NCBI GenBank assembly: GCA_963704515.1
Contig: OY969913.1
Coordinates: 1-64,000, forward strand
DNA from: VRUE01 sp963704515
GTDB taxonomy: Bacteria > Actinomycetota > Thermoleophilia > Solirubrobacterales > 70-9
DNA length: 64,000 nucleotides
Direction: 5' to 3'
Position 1 is the first letter of the stretch, and the number at the start of each line of letters is the position of its first letter. A program made the translations under genes and the position numbers. The notes under the pieces were generated by a model. The model was not told the DNA's origin. It worked only from the letters and a program-made list of their open reading frames with translations, and ran no database searches. This document shows positions 31,935 to 41,231 of this stretch, piece by piece.

Positions 31935-33254
31935 ATGGCACAATATCCCATCTCCGGCAAGAGCGCGAGCGAGATCGCGGCCAGCACCGAGGCCGCGATC
32001 GAGTTGGGCGAGCTGGCGCCCGGCACGACCCTGCCCGCCGTGCGCACCTTGGCCAAGCAGCTCGGCGTCAGCCCGACGACCGTCTCCGCGGCGTTCGGCG
32101 AGTTGCGCGCGCGCGGCCTGATCGTCACCCAGGAGCGCAGCCGCTCCCGGGTCAGCTGGCGACCGCCGCTTTCGGGCGCCCTGCTGCGGGCGGGCATCCC
32201 AGCCGGCGCCCGCGACCTCGCCAGCGGCAATCCGGACCCCGAGCTGCTCCCCGACCCCACCCCCTTCCTGCGCCGCATCGAGGTACCGCGCCAGCTCTAC
32301 GGCGACGCACCCGCCGAGCCGCGGCTGCTCGAGCTGGCCCGCGCCGAGCTCGGCGCAGCGGGAATCGACCCGGGAGCGCTCGCCGTCACCAGCGGCGCCC
32401 TCGACGGGATCGAGCGGGCGCTGGGCGCCTGGCTGCGACCCGGGGACCTGGTCGCGGTCGAGGACCCCGGCTTCGCCGGGCTCTTCGACCTGCTGCGGGC
32501 GATGGGGCTGGCGCTGCGCCCGGTACCGGTCGACGAGCGCGGGATGCTGCCCGGCGAGCTGACCGCCGCGCTCGAGGAGGGCGCCGCGGCCGTCGTCCTC
32601 AACCCGCGCGGACAGAACCCGACCGGCGCGGCGCTCAACGAGGAGCGGGCGGGCGAGCTGGTTGGCGCGCTCGACCGCTTCCCCGAGGCGATCGTGGTCG
32701 AGGACGATCACCTCGGGCCGATCGCCGGGGCGCCGAGGCTGACCGTGACCGGGGGCCGCGAGCGCTGGGCCGCAGCCCTCTCGGTCGCCAAGTCGCTCGG
32801 CCCCGACCTGCGCCTCGCCGTCCTCGCCGGCGACCCGCGGACGATCAGCCGCGTGCAGGGCCGCCAGGCGGTCGGCCCGCAGTGGGTCAGCCACCTACTG
32901 CAGCGCCTGGTCGCCGAGATGTGGTCCGACCCGGGCGTCAAGTCGACCCTCGAGCGCGCCGCCGAGGCCTACGGCGCCCGCCGCGAGCGCCTGGTCGGGG
33001 CGCTCGCCGAGCACGGAATCGAAGTCGGCGCGCCAGCCGGGATCACCGTCTGGGTACCGGTGCCCGAGGAGGCCCCGGTCGTCCAATCCCTGCTTCAGGA
33101 GGGCTGGGCCGTCCTCCCCGGCGCCCCCTACCGCCTGCAAAGCGGGCGGGCGATCCGCGTCACCGCCTCGCTGCTGAAGGAGGACGAGGCCGCCGACTTC
33201 GCCGCCGCCCTGGCCCGGGCTCTGCGGCCGCGAGGCCTCACTCGGACGGCCTGA
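31935..33254 (+). CDS. MocR/PdxR-type regulator (GntR HTH fused to aminotransferase)
   Basis: 439 aa. The winged HTH covers residues 5-70 (LPAVRTLAKQLGVSPTTVSA). A fold-type I aminotransferase domain follows with FAGLFDLLRAMG, NPRGQNPTGAAL (pyridoxal phosphate pocket) and the Schiff-base Lys in LSVAKSLGPDLRLAVL. MocR proteins sense PLP and control B6 salvage or amino-acid genes. Divergent from a PPOX-family gene. Confidence 0.93.
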   Translation: MAQYPISGKSASEIAASTEAAIELGELAPGTTLPAVRTLAKQLGVSPTTVSAAFGELRARGLIVTQERSRSRVSWRPPLSGALLRAGIPAGARDLASGNPDPELLPDPTPFLRRIEVPRQLYGDAPAEPRLLELARAELGAAGIDPGALAVTSGALDGIERALGAWLRPGDLVAVEDPGFAGLFDLLRAMGLALRPVPVDERGMLPGELTAALEEGAAAVVLNPRGQNPTGAALNEERAGELVGALDRFPEAIVVEDDHLGPIAGAPRLTVTGGRERWAAALSVAKSLGPDLRLAVLAGDPRTISRVQGRQAVGPQWVSHLLQRLVAEMWSDPGVKSTLERAAEAYGARRERLVGALAEHGIEVGAPAGITVWVPVPEEAPVVQSLLQEGWAVLPGAPYRLQSGRAIRVTASLLKEDEAADFAAALARALRPRGLTRTA

Positions 33255-33358
33255 GGAGCGCCGGTCAGCGTTCTGACGGTCCTAACAGGGCTAACGCAAC
33301 CCGCACCTGGGTAGCGGTTGCCAAGTACAGACAACCAAAGCCCAAGGGAGGCAAAAAG

Positions 33359-33766
33359 ATGTTCCTCAAGACGGCCATCACCACCGCCTGCATCGCGCTG
33401 TGCGGCGCGATCCTGCTCGACGGCGCAGCCGCGGCGACGCATGGGGGCCGCAAGCTGCTGCGCGGCCAAACCGCGCAGAAGCGGACGATCAAGGTCGCCA
33501 TGCACGGCAACAGCATCCAGCTCAAGCACTTCACCGCCCGCCTGCGCTGCGGCGGCGGCGCCACGCTGATCGACGCCGAGAGCGGCTTCCAGTCGACCCG
33601 GACCCACGGCGGCCACTTCAACGACGCGCAGGTCGGCTCGACCGACGAAGTGCTGTTCAAGGGCAAGGTCCGCGGTCACAAGATCAACGGCAAGATCCGG
33701 GTCAAGGACAAGCTGGGCAAGAAGAGGTGCGACTCGCGCTGGGTCAAGTTCGTCGCCCACGGCTGA
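33359..33766 (+). CDS. Small secreted protein, unknown
   Basis: 135 aa. ATG 33359 after a strong AAGGGAGGCAAAAAG site. Signal peptide LKTAITTACIALCGAILLDG ending AAAATHG. The mature part is basic (KRTIKVAMHGNSIQLKHFTA, KINGKIRVKDKLGKKRCDSR) with two Cys that could pair. The strand-rich pattern resembles the secreted protein at 47708-48178 (both end in a Lys-rich loop plus Cys). No family recognised. Confidence 0.7.
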   Translation: MFLKTAITTACIALCGAILLDGAAAATHGGRKLLRGQTAQKRTIKVAMHGNSIQLKHFTARLRCGGGATLIDAESGFQSTRTHGGHFNDAQVGSTDEVLFKGKVRGHKINGKIRVKDKLGKKRCDSRWVKFVAHG

Positions 33767-33821
33767 GCGTAGCTTGCCCGGCCGCGGCGCCAGCCCGGTC
33801 CGCTCGGTTTACGCTTGGGGC

Positions 33822-34535
33822 GTGACGACGACAGTCCCCCTGCTGAGCCTGGACCCGGACCTCGCTGCTGGCATCGCCGCGTCCCAGCGGTCGCTCGCCG
33901 AGCGCTCCTGCCAGGCGCGCGTCCTCGACGTCCCAAGGGGTCCGTGGGATGTCGAGGACCTGGCGGAGGCGGACCGGGCCGGCTTCGGCCTGCTCGCGCT
34001 CTCCGGGGTCCTCTGCCGCCGCGTCGTGCAGAGCGATTACCACGGCGCCGAGCTGGTCGGCCCCGGTGACCTGCTGCGTCCCTGGGACCAGGTCGGCGAG
34101 TGGTCGAGCGTCCCCGCCCGCGCCGACTGGCAGGCGCTCGTCCCGGCCCGCGTGGCGATTCTCGACCCCGACTTCAGCGGCCGCGCCGCGCCCTATCCGG
34201 AGATCGCCGTCGCCCTCCTCCGCCGCGGGGTTCTGCGCTCCCGCTACCTGGCGATCCTCGTCGCGATCCTCCGCCAGCGCAAGGTCGAGACCCGTCTCAA
34301 CCTGCTCTTCTGGCACCTCGCCGACCGCTTCGGCCAGATCCGCGGCGATTGGGTCCACCTGCCGGTGCCGCTTACCCACAGCCTGCTCAGCGAGCTGGTC
34401 GCCGCCCGGCGCCCCTCGGTCACCACGGCCCTCTCGAAACTCGGCGAACGCGGTCTCCTGCACCGCGACGGCGAGGAGTGGATGCTGCGCGGCCCCGCCC
34501 CGGCCGAGCTCGACGAGCTGCGCAAGGCCACCTGA
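33822..34535 (+). CDS. Crp/Fnr-type transcriptional regulator
   Basis: 237 aa from GTG 33822 (16 in-frame codons upstream look non-coding). The N-terminal part fits a cyclic-nucleotide-binding-type beta-roll (GVLCRRVVQSDYHGAELVGP, GDLLRPWDQ), without the canonical cAMP phosphate cassette. The C-terminal winged HTH reads VPLTHSLLSELVAARRPSVT then TALSKLGERGLL. Ligand unknown. It is followed by the secreted NHL protein on the same strand. Confidence 0.82.
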   Translation: MTTTVPLLSLDPDLAAGIAASQRSLAERSCQARVLDVPRGPWDVEDLAEADRAGFGLLALSGVLCRRVVQSDYHGAELVGPGDLLRPWDQVGEWSSVPARADWQALVPARVAILDPDFSGRAAPYPEIAVALLRRGVLRSRYLAILVAILRQRKVETRLNLLFWHLADRFGQIRGDWVHLPVPLTHSLLSELVAARRPSVTTALSKLGERGLLHRDGEEWMLRGPAPAELDELRKAT

Positions 34536-34600
34536 CCACCGCCTCACCTAGCCTGTTGGCTCGCGTCAATAAGTCCAACGTCTCAACCAGGGAGGATCAC

Positions 34601-36652
34601 TTGCTGACTCGCCATCGCGTCTCCCGCGCGCCCGTGCTCGTCGCGACAGCCATCGCCTTCGCCGCGCTGCTCGCCCCCTCCGTCGCGCTGGGAGCGCGAA
34701 AAGCGAACACGCTAAGCGGCGAGGTCCCGGTAGCGCGGATGAATGTCGTCTTGATGGCGGCGAGCGGCGGCCAGGCGGCCCCGCGGGTGCTCGGCAGAGC
34801 GCGCAGCGGGCCGGGCGGCGCCTTCGCGATCCGCTACAGGCACCCCAACCCGCGCGCCGTCAAGTACCTGCTCGCCACCCGTCCGGGCGGCGCCGCCGAA
34901 GCGGGCTTCCCGGTCCCCGGCAACTCCTACAGGCTGGCCGCGGCGCTGGGCACCGGCCGGGTCCCGCGCCGAGCGACCGTCAACGAGCGGACCACCGTCG
35001 CGATGGGCTTCGCGATGGCGCAGTTCATCGACGCCGGTCGCGTCGCCGGCGCCGAACCGGGCCTGCGCAACGCGGCCGCGATGACGCGCAACCTGGTCCG
35101 CCGCCGCGGCGGCGGCCTCAGCCCGGTCATCCGCCTCTTCCCCAACGGGCGCTCGACCTCGACCCTGGCGACCTTCGACTCGCTCGCCAACCTGATCGCG
35201 ACCTGCCGTCGCCAGGACCTGCGCTGCGCGCAGCTGCTGAAGCTGGCCGGCGCTCCGGGAGGCGGCGCCGCCGGCGACACCCTCGAAGCGGTTACCGACG
35301 TCGCGCTCTACTCCTGGCACAGCGTCCGCGGCCTTTACAAGCTCTCGCTGCGCTCCCGCGGTCGCTACGCGCCGGCGCTCGCGCCGGGCGAACGGCCCGA
35401 CGCCTGGACGCTGGCGCTGCGCTTCGAAGGCGGCCGTCCCAGGGGGCTCGACGGTCCCGGCAACTTCGCGATCGACGCCGGCGGCAACCTCTGGGTCGGC
35501 AACAACTACGCCTACAGCCGCAGGTCGCGTCAGGCGGCCTGCTTCGGTCGCGAACTGTTCCGCTTCACCCCGACCGGCGGGTACTACCCCGGCTCGCCGT
35601 ACGACAGCGGCGGCGCCAGCGGCGTCGGCTTCGGGATCGCGATCGACCCCTTCGACCACGTTTGGATCGGCAACTTCGGCTTCAAGGGCGTGGGCTGCGA
35701 CGAGGAACCGCCGCACAACAGCGTCTCCGAGTACGAACCGAACGGTGAAGCGCTCTCCCCCGACCTCGAACAGACCGGCGAAGAGCTCAACAGCAAAGGC
35801 GAACTCGTCAAGACCTACAAGGGCGGCTGGGAAGTCGGCAAGATCTTCTGGCCGCAGGCAACGGTCTCCGACCGGAAGGGGAACATCTGGGTCGCCAACT
35901 GCGGCAACAACAGCGTCACCAAGATTCCGCCGACGGACCCCAACGCGGCGGTCAACTACTCCGAAGCGCAGATCGCCAATGACGGCGCGGCCGGCTTCTC
36001 GCGGCCCTTCGGCGCCGCCGTCAACGGGGCCGGCGACGTGTTCGTCACCGGAAACGAGAGCGCCTCGGTGGCGGAGCTCGGTCCCAACGGCGAACCGCTG
36101 CGCCTGGTCGCCGGCGGCGGCCTGCACCGGCCGATGGGCATCGCCAGCGACAGCCGCGGCAACATGTGGGTCGCCAACTCGACCTGGGTGGTCGCGCCGT
36201 GCGTCGGCGAATTCCATCCGCAGGGCGGCCCCAAAGAAGGCGGCACGGTCACCCTGATCAAGAGCAACGGCGAACTGGCCGACCAGAACCCGATTAGCGG
36301 TGCCGGCCTCCATACCCCCTGGGGCATCGCCGTCGACGGCGACGACAACGTCTGGGTCGCCAACTTCGGCGGCAAGCGCCTCTCCGAGCTCTGCGGCATG
36401 CGCCCCGCCAGCTGCCCGCCCGGCAAGCAGAGCACCGGCGCCTCGATCTCGCCGCGCAAGACCGGCTACGGCTTCGACGGCCTGGTTCGCAATACGGGCG
36501 TCGCCGTCGACCCGTCCGGCAACGTCTGGCTCGCCAACAACTGGAAGCAGGTCCCGATCCAGAGCAACCCCGGCGGCTACCAGATCGTCGCCTACCTGGG
36601 CCTGGCCGCGCCGATCAAGGCGCCACTGATCGGCCCGCCGGAAGAGCCGTGA
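34601..36652 (+). CDS. Secreted NHL/Vgb-type beta-propeller protein
   Basis: 683 aa. TTG 34601 follows GGGAGG with 7-nt spacing; the signal peptide is VLVATAIAFAALLAPSVALG. From residue 270 come repeated units of the form NLWVGN, HVWIGN, NIWVANCG, NMWVANS, NVWVANF and NVWLANN, each preceded by a D.GN or D.DN turn: six-bladed Vgb/SMP-30-like propeller. The N-terminal 250 residues form a separate domain. Probably an extracytoplasmic binding protein; no catalytic residues evident. Confidence 0.85.
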   Translation: MLTRHRVSRAPVLVATAIAFAALLAPSVALGARKANTLSGEVPVARMNVVLMAASGGQAAPRVLGRARSGPGGAFAIRYRHPNPRAVKYLLATRPGGAAEAGFPVPGNSYRLAAALGTGRVPRRATVNERTTVAMGFAMAQFIDAGRVAGAEPGLRNAAAMTRNLVRRRGGGLSPVIRLFPNGRSTSTLATFDSLANLIATCRRQDLRCAQLLKLAGAPGGGAAGDTLEAVTDVALYSWHSVRGLYKLSLRSRGRYAPALAPGERPDAWTLALRFEGGRPRGLDGPGNFAIDAGGNLWVGNNYAYSRRSRQAACFGRELFRFTPTGGYYPGSPYDSGGASGVGFGIAIDPFDHVWIGNFGFKGVGCDEEPPHNSVSEYEPNGEALSPDLEQTGEELNSKGELVKTYKGGWEVGKIFWPQATVSDRKGNIWVANCGNNSVTKIPPTDPNAAVNYSEAQIANDGAAGFSRPFGAAVNGAGDVFVTGNESASVAELGPNGEPLRLVAGGGLHRPMGIASDSRGNMWVANSTWVVAPCVGEFHPQGGPKEGGTVTLIKSNGELADQNPISGAGLHTPWGIAVDGDDNVWVANFGGKRLSELCGMRPASCPPGKQSTGASISPRKTGYGFDGLVRNTGVAVDPSGNVWLANNWKQVPIQSNPGGYQIVAYLGLAAPIKAPLIGPPEEP

Positions 36653-36695
36653 GCTCGAGCTGCTCGGCCGGTCGCGCGAAGCTGCCCGACGCCTT

Positions 36696-37475
36696 TCACG
36701 AAGGTCGCCGGGGGAAGAACGCGCTAGTGCGGGCGACGTAGTCGGCGTAGCCCTCGCGCCGCTTGGACAGCGAGCGCTCCAGCAGGGCAACGCCGCTGAC
36801 CCGGATCAGCAGGACCGACATCAGCGCCGGGCCGACGACCGTCCACCAGGCGCTGCCGGTGGCCAGCGCGACGAGCCAGATCCCCCACCACACGCAGAAG
36901 TCGCCGAAATAGTTCGGGTGGCGGGTGTAGCGCCAGAGGCCGCGGTCCATGACCTTGCCACGGTTTGCCGGATCGGCCTTGAAGCGCGCCAGCTGCAGGT
37001 CGCCGACGCTCTCGAATCCCAGCCCCACCGCCCAGACGGCGACGCCGGCCCAGTCGAGCGCTCCGAGGCCGGACGGCGTCGGGTCGGTCATCGCCGCCTG
37101 AACCGGGAGCGAGACGACCCACATCAGGGCGCCCTGAAGCCAGAAGACGACGAAGAGGCTGCGCAGCGGCCAGCGCCTACCGTGCCGGCGACGCATCTCG
37201 GCGTAGCGGTAGTCCTCGCCCTTGCCGAGGTTGCGTCGCGCGAGGTAGGCGGTCAGTCGCAGCCCCCAGACCGTCACCATCGCCGCCAGGAGCAGGCGGC
37301 GATCCTCGCTGCCCCCGCCCAGCGCAAACGCGACCCAGGCGATGACGACGAAGCCGCTGCCCCAGAAGACGTCGACGATCGAGGAGTCCCGCACAGCGAC
37401 GCTGACTGCCCAGAGCAAGGTTACGAGCGCCAGCACGACCCCGGCCTCGAGCGCCAAGAGGGCCGCCGTGCTCAT
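36696..37475 (-). CDS. DUF1295 (steroid 5-alpha-reductase-like) membrane protein
   Basis: 259 aa with six to seven helices. ATG 37475 overlaps the acyltransferase stop. Signature block GLWRYTRHPNYFGDFCVWWG followed by IW, and C-terminal RREGYADYVARTSAFFP are typical of DUF1295/isoprenylcysteine methyltransferase-like enzymes, which reduce or methylate lipids with NADPH or SAM. The substrate is unknown; co-transcription with a PlsC acyltransferase suggests lipid metabolism. Confidence 0.88.
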   Translation of the reverse strand: MSTAALLALEAGVVLALVTLLWAVSVAVRDSSIVDVFWGSGFVVIAWVAFALGGGSEDRRLLLAAMVTVWGLRLTAYLARRNLGKGEDYRYAEMRRRHGRRWPLRSLFVVFWLQGALMWVVSLPVQAAMTDPTPSGLGALDWAGVAVWAVGLGFESVGDLQLARFKADPANRGKVMDRGLWRYTRHPNYFGDFCVWWGIWLVALATGSAWWTVVGPALMSVLLIRVSGVALLERSLSKRREGYADYVARTSAFFPRRPS

Positions 37476-38515
37476 CTCACCACCGCCGCGGCGGCGCTGG
37501 CGAAGCGCTCCTCGAGCCACTCGTCGACGTCCTGCCAGAGGTCGTAGAGCCACTCGGCGCGCGCCGCGGCATCATCGGGCACCGCCGCGCGCGGAACCCG
37601 TGCGATGCGCACGCGGATCGCGAGCCCGACGAGGCCGCCGCGCCAGATGTCGGAGACGCGCCGCAAACCGTCGAGCCCGTGGTGGGCGATCGTCACCACG
37701 TCGGCCTCGGGCGCCCCGTCGAGCAGGGCGCCGACGCCGCCGAGCCGGGGCGGCAGCAGGTGTCGAAGTCGCTCGGCCCGCGCGGCGAGGCGCGGGTCGC
37801 GCTCGGCGATCCGAGCGATCTCCCGGGTGCGGCGCCGCGGCGAGAAGCGCGTTCCCTCCGGGAAGATCAGGACGCCCTCATCGGACCCGAGGCCCCGGGC
37901 GAGCGCTCCGACCCGCTCCACCTCCCTCGCCTCGCCCGTGCCGCGGCGCACGAAGTGGTTGGGCAGCCGCCGCCCGGCAACGTCGAGGCAGGGGTCGGCA
38001 AGCAGCTCGCGCTTGAGCACGTAGCGCAGGCGGATCCCGTGCGGGCGCGAGACGAGGACCGACGGCAGCAGCGTGTCGAGGATGCTGGCATGGCGAATCA
38101 GGACGACGATCGGGCCCGGCTCGACGGCGCCCTCGCCGACCACCTCCAGCCGCAGCCCGAACAGCACCCGGGCCGCGCCGAAGAGCACGCCCGCCCAGGC
38201 CTGCTGAAGGCGCCAGGCGGCCCCGAGCAGCCAGGCGCGACGCCGACCGCCGAGGCTCAGGACCCAGTGCGCAGCGAGCAGAGGGAGCCCGACGACCTCG
38301 GCCGCCAGGTAGACCCAGAGGAAGAGGACGAGCCTGGCCGCGGTCGGTGGCACCCCCGACGCGACGCGGCGCACCGCGTCGACCCCCAACCCAGCCAGGA
38401 GCAGCACCGGCAGGAGCGCCGTGACCGCGAGGAAACCCAGCACGAGCGGCGGGATCGTGCGCAACCGCCGGATGACGGTCTCACCCCGTGTCTCCTCGAC
38501 ACCACCCCGGTGCAC
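37472..38515 (-). CDS. PlsC-type acyltransferase with N-terminal membrane helices
   Basis: About 347 aa. Three N-terminal membrane segments precede the acyltransferase domain: motif I IRHASILDTLLP (HxxxxD), motif II YVLKRELLADPCLD, motif III LIFPEGTRFS. Transfers an acyl group to lysophosphatidate or a similar lipid. The start is uncertain: GTG 38515 and TTG 38464 are candidates; ATG 38635 lies far inside the next gene's region and has no support. Operon with the DUF1295 gene (ATGA overlap). Confidence 0.85.
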   Translation of the reverse strand: MHRGGVEETRGETVIRRLRTIPPLVLGFLAVTALLPVLLLAGLGVDAVRRVASGVPPTAARLVLFLWVYLAAEVVGLPLLAAHWVLSLGGRRRAWLLGAAWRLQQAWAGVLFGAARVLFGLRLEVVGEGAVEPGPIVVLIRHASILDTLLPSVLVSRPHGIRLRYVLKRELLADPCLDVAGRRLPNHFVRRGTGEAREVERVGALARGLGSDEGVLIFPEGTRFSPRRRTREIARIAERDPRLAARAERLRHLLPPRLGGVGALLDGAPEADVVTIAHHGLDGLRRVSDIWRGGLVGLAIRVRIARVPRAAVPDDAAARAEWLYDLWQDVDEWLEERFASAAAAVVR

Positions 38516-38543
38516 ATGGGTGATTCTGCCACTCCTAAGTTCC

Positions 38544-39356
38544 TTACCCGAAAGAGCCCTTGGCCACGTGGCAGACGCCGCCCAGTACGCGGGAGCGGGT
38601 TGAGCCGTCGGCAAGGCGGAATTCGCCGCGGGCAAGCTTGAAGGGGGCGCTGTCGATGCCGCGCGGGGCGGGGCAACCCGCGCTTAGGAGACTGCGTTCG
38701 CGGCCGTGGAAACGATAGCGGCGACCCAGGTTGACTTCGAAGCCCGTTACGTACCCCCATTCCTGACCGACGTCGGGCAGGCTGGCCGTGAGCGTGAGCC
38801 CAAAGGGCCCTTTGCGCTCCCGATGCAGCCTGAAGTACATGTCGAGCGCGGTCGGAACCGGCTGGCGGCCGTAGACGTGGCCGAGCAGGGCCGGGTGCCC
38901 GCGGTAGCGGGAATTGAAGACCAGGAGGCGACCGTCGGCCGGGAATGGAGCCGCTTCGGGCAGGTCGATGTGGGCCGTGAAGCTCCCGGAGCCGACCAGC
39001 GCGTCGCGGCAGCGGGCGAGCGCTTGGCCGGTGGAACTCCCCACGATGCGGCGACGTGGACAGGTCGGCAGACCGCGCAGCGAGAGCTGGGCGTGCCGGT
39101 TTATCGAGACGGTGAATTCACGGAGGGGCGGGGACGGGGGGCCGGAAAGCTGCTGGACGGCGCCGCTGACGCTGACCGAGATCGGCTGCAATCCGACGCG
39201 AGGCAGCTCGGCCGGCGTCATCGAGCCGCTGAAGCTGACCCGGTAATTGCCGCCGGCGATCGTTTCCGCGGAAGCCGGCGCTTGAGCGCAGAGGGAGGCA
39301 GCGGCAAGCGCCAAAAGGAGGAACGCCGCTCTTGTGCTCAAGCTCCTCGAAGCCAC
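38544..39356 (-). CDS. Secreted protein, unknown
   Basis: 270 aa from GTG 39356. Signal peptide AAFLLLALAAASLCAQAPASA. The mature region is beta-rich: GGNYRVSFSGSMTPAELPRV, FTVSINRHAQLSLRGLP, with four Cys (LPTCPRRR, ARCRDAL, SAGCPAP, GGVCHVA) that could form two disulfides. No known family; paralogs of this type are, as I recall, frequent in Solirubrobacterales. It ends 28 nt before the acyltransferase start region on the same strand. Confidence 0.75.
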   Translation of the reverse strand: MASRSLSTRAAFLLLALAAASLCAQAPASAETIAGGNYRVSFSGSMTPAELPRVGLQPISVSVSGAVQQLSGPPSPPLREFTVSINRHAQLSLRGLPTCPRRRIVGSSTGQALARCRDALVGSGSFTAHIDLPEAAPFPADGRLLVFNSRYRGHPALLGHVYGRQPVPTALDMYFRLHRERKGPFGLTLTASLPDVGQEWGYVTGFEVNLGRRYRFHGRERSLLSAGCPAPRGIDSAPFKLARGEFRLADGSTRSRVLGGVCHVAKGSFG

Positions 39357-39554
39357 GATGCGAGCCTAGCCGAGCGCCACCTGGTTCGGTACGAGAGCGG
39401 GCGAATCCCCGGGTAATTGGAGGCCTACTGCTACGGTGAAGGGGTCGGGCCTGGCAGATTCGCCGCCCGAGAGGTTCCGTTTCCTCCGTGTGCCCGCTTT
39501 GGCGCCTTGGGGTCGCAGGATCTCCCAAGACGTTCCAAAACAGGAGTTCACAAC

Positions 39555-40742
39555 ATCACTTCCTTTGCCGATCTCGGCACCTCCAAGCCGGTGGTCGACG
39601 CCCTGCGGGCGCGCTCGATCACCCAGCCGTTCCCCGTTCAAGAGATGGTCGTCCGCGACGCGCTCGCCGGTCGCGACCTGCTCGTCCAGTCCCCCACGGG
39701 CTCGGGCAAGACGCTCGCCTTCGGCGTTCCCCTGGTGGACCTGATCCGCCCCGGCGGCAAGGGCCCGCACGCCCTGGTCCTCGCCCCCACCCGGGAGCTG
39801 GCCAGCCAGATCGTCACTGAGCTGGCGGCCCTCGCCAAGGCGCGCGGCCTGAAGATCGTCGCGGTCTACGGCGGCGTCGGGATGAGGCCTCAGATCACCG
39901 CTGCGCGGCAGGCCGACATCCTCGTTGCCACCCCCGGGCGGCTCGAGGACCTGATCGCGCGCGGCGTGGTCTCGCTCGCGCGAATCCAGGTCCTCGTCCT
40001 CGACGAGGCCGATCGCATGCTCGACATGGGCTTCCGGCCCGCCGTCGACCGGATCGTCGCGCAGACCCCGGCCGACCGCCAGACGCTGTTCTTCTCGGCG
40101 ACCCTGCAGGGCGCCACCGGCAAGGTCGCCGCGGCCTACACCCGCGAGGCCCGCTCCCACACCCACGCCGAGCCCGAGCACAAGGAGGCGAACGTCGAGC
40201 ACCACTTCCTGCCGGTCGACTCGCAGGGCGCCAAGCTCGACCACCTCGTCTCCCACGTCACCGAAGAGGGCGCCGGCCGTTCGCTGGTCTTCGTCCGCAC
40301 CAAGCGCGGCGCCGACCGTCTGGTCAAGCGGCTGCGGAGCCGGCAGGTCGAAGCCGTCGCCATGCACGGCGACAAGAGCCAGGGTCAGCGCGAACGGGCG
40401 CTGGCTCGCTTCGAGCGCGGCGAGGTGATGACCCTGGTCGCGACCGACGTCGCCGCCCGCGGGATCGACGTCCCCGACGTCGAACGGGTGATCAACTACG
40501 ACGCCCCCGAGGACCGCGAGGCTTACGTGCACCGGGTCGGGCGCACCGGCCGCGCTGGGCGCACCGGGACCGGGATCAGCTTCGTGCTCGCCGACCAGGC
40601 CGAGGAGATGCGGCGGATAACCGCGAGCCTCGGCCTCGACGGCGGCTCCGGCGCGCCGGAGCGAGCCACTGCCACACCCGGCAAATCCAAGCCGCGCCGA
40701 CGGAGGCGCAACCGGCGCCGCCGAGCCAAGGTCGCGGCCTGA
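39555..40742 (+). CDS. DEAD-box RNA helicase
   Basis: About 395 aa. Motifs Q (FPVQEMVVRDALAG), I SPTGSGKT, Ia APTRELASQ, II LDEADRML, III FFSATLQG, V ATDVAARGIDVP, VI HRVGRTGRAGRTG; a basic tail RRRRRNRRRRAKVAA binds RNA. The start is a puzzle: in frame only TTG codons (39417, 39507) lie upstream, without ribosome sites, while AGGAG (39542-39546) sits 8 nt before an ATC at 39555 that opens exactly where the conserved sequence begins (TSFADLGTSKPVVDAL). I therefore suggest an AUC start. Confidence 0.9.
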   Translation: MTSFADLGTSKPVVDALRARSITQPFPVQEMVVRDALAGRDLLVQSPTGSGKTLAFGVPLVDLIRPGGKGPHALVLAPTRELASQIVTELAALAKARGLKIVAVYGGVGMRPQITAARQADILVATPGRLEDLIARGVVSLARIQVLVLDEADRMLDMGFRPAVDRIVAQTPADRQTLFFSATLQGATGKVAAAYTREARSHTHAEPEHKEANVEHHFLPVDSQGAKLDHLVSHVTEEGAGRSLVFVRTKRGADRLVKRLRSRQVEAVAMHGDKSQGQRERALARFERGEVMTLVATDVAARGIDVPDVERVINYDAPEDREAYVHRVGRTGRAGRTGTGISFVLADQAEEMRRITASLGLDGGSGAPERATATPGKSKPRRRRRNRRRRAKVAA

Positions 40743-40747
40743 CGCCG

Positions 40748-41083
40748 ATGAGCGCCGGCGCGATCAGGTGGAGCTGCACCCGCTGCGGCGTCTCGGCCGG
40801 CCGGATCGACGGCGAGCGCCTGGCGATGCCCGCGGCCTGGACCCGATCGGGCGAACGGGTCTTCTGCCTTTCGTGCCGCCGCGACCTGGCGGGGGACGCG
40901 GCGATCGAGTCCGCCGGCGCGGACTGCGCCCCGGGGGATCTCACCCGAATCCGGCGCGCGGCGCTGATCGAGTTCGAGATCGGCCGCTCCCCCGACGCGC
41001 CCAACCGGCAGATCGCGCAGGCCTGCCACACCTCAACCGGGGCGGTCGCGGCGATCCGTGGTTCGCGGCCCGTCGGCCGCTAA
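40748..41083 (+). CDS. Zinc-ribbon protein following the helicase
   Basis: 111 aa from ATG 40748, 5 nt after the helicase stop. Two CxxC knuckles (WSCTRCGVSA and FCLSCRRDL, about 27 residues apart) predict a zinc ribbon; the C-terminal half (IRRAALIEFEIGRSPDAPNR, QIAQACHTSTGAVAAIR) is a helix-turn-helix-like unit. Probably an RNA- or DNA-binding partner of the helicase. No named family recognised. Confidence 0.75.
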   Translation: MSAGAIRWSCTRCGVSAGRIDGERLAMPAAWTRSGERVFCLSCRRDLAGDAAIESAGADCAPGDLTRIRRAALIEFEIGRSPDAPNRQIAQACHTSTGAVAAIRGSRPVGR

Positions 41084-41225
41084 CCGGCTGAGGAGGAGTT
41101 CGGCTCCACGGCGGCGCGAATCAGCGCCTTGAACGCCTGCTCGTCGATCTCCTCGCCCTCGTGAAATCGATCGCGCGCCTGACGTTGCCCTCGAGGCTGG
41201 AGTTGAAGTAGTCGTACGGTTCGGG
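41080..41225 (-). pseudogene. Frameshifted C-terminal remnant of a YdeI/DUF1801-like gene
   Basis: On the minus strand one frame reads YDYFNSSLEGNVRRAIDF and the next frame continues HEGEEIDEQAFKALIRAAVE before ending PNSSSAG at a stop at 41080. The join needs one missing base near GATTTCACGAGG. Together they match the C-terminus of YdeI/DUF1801-type proteins. The N-terminal part is gone, replaced by the start region of the RTX-repeat gene, so this is a decayed fragment. Confidence 0.55.
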
Positions 41226-41231
41226 TAGACG

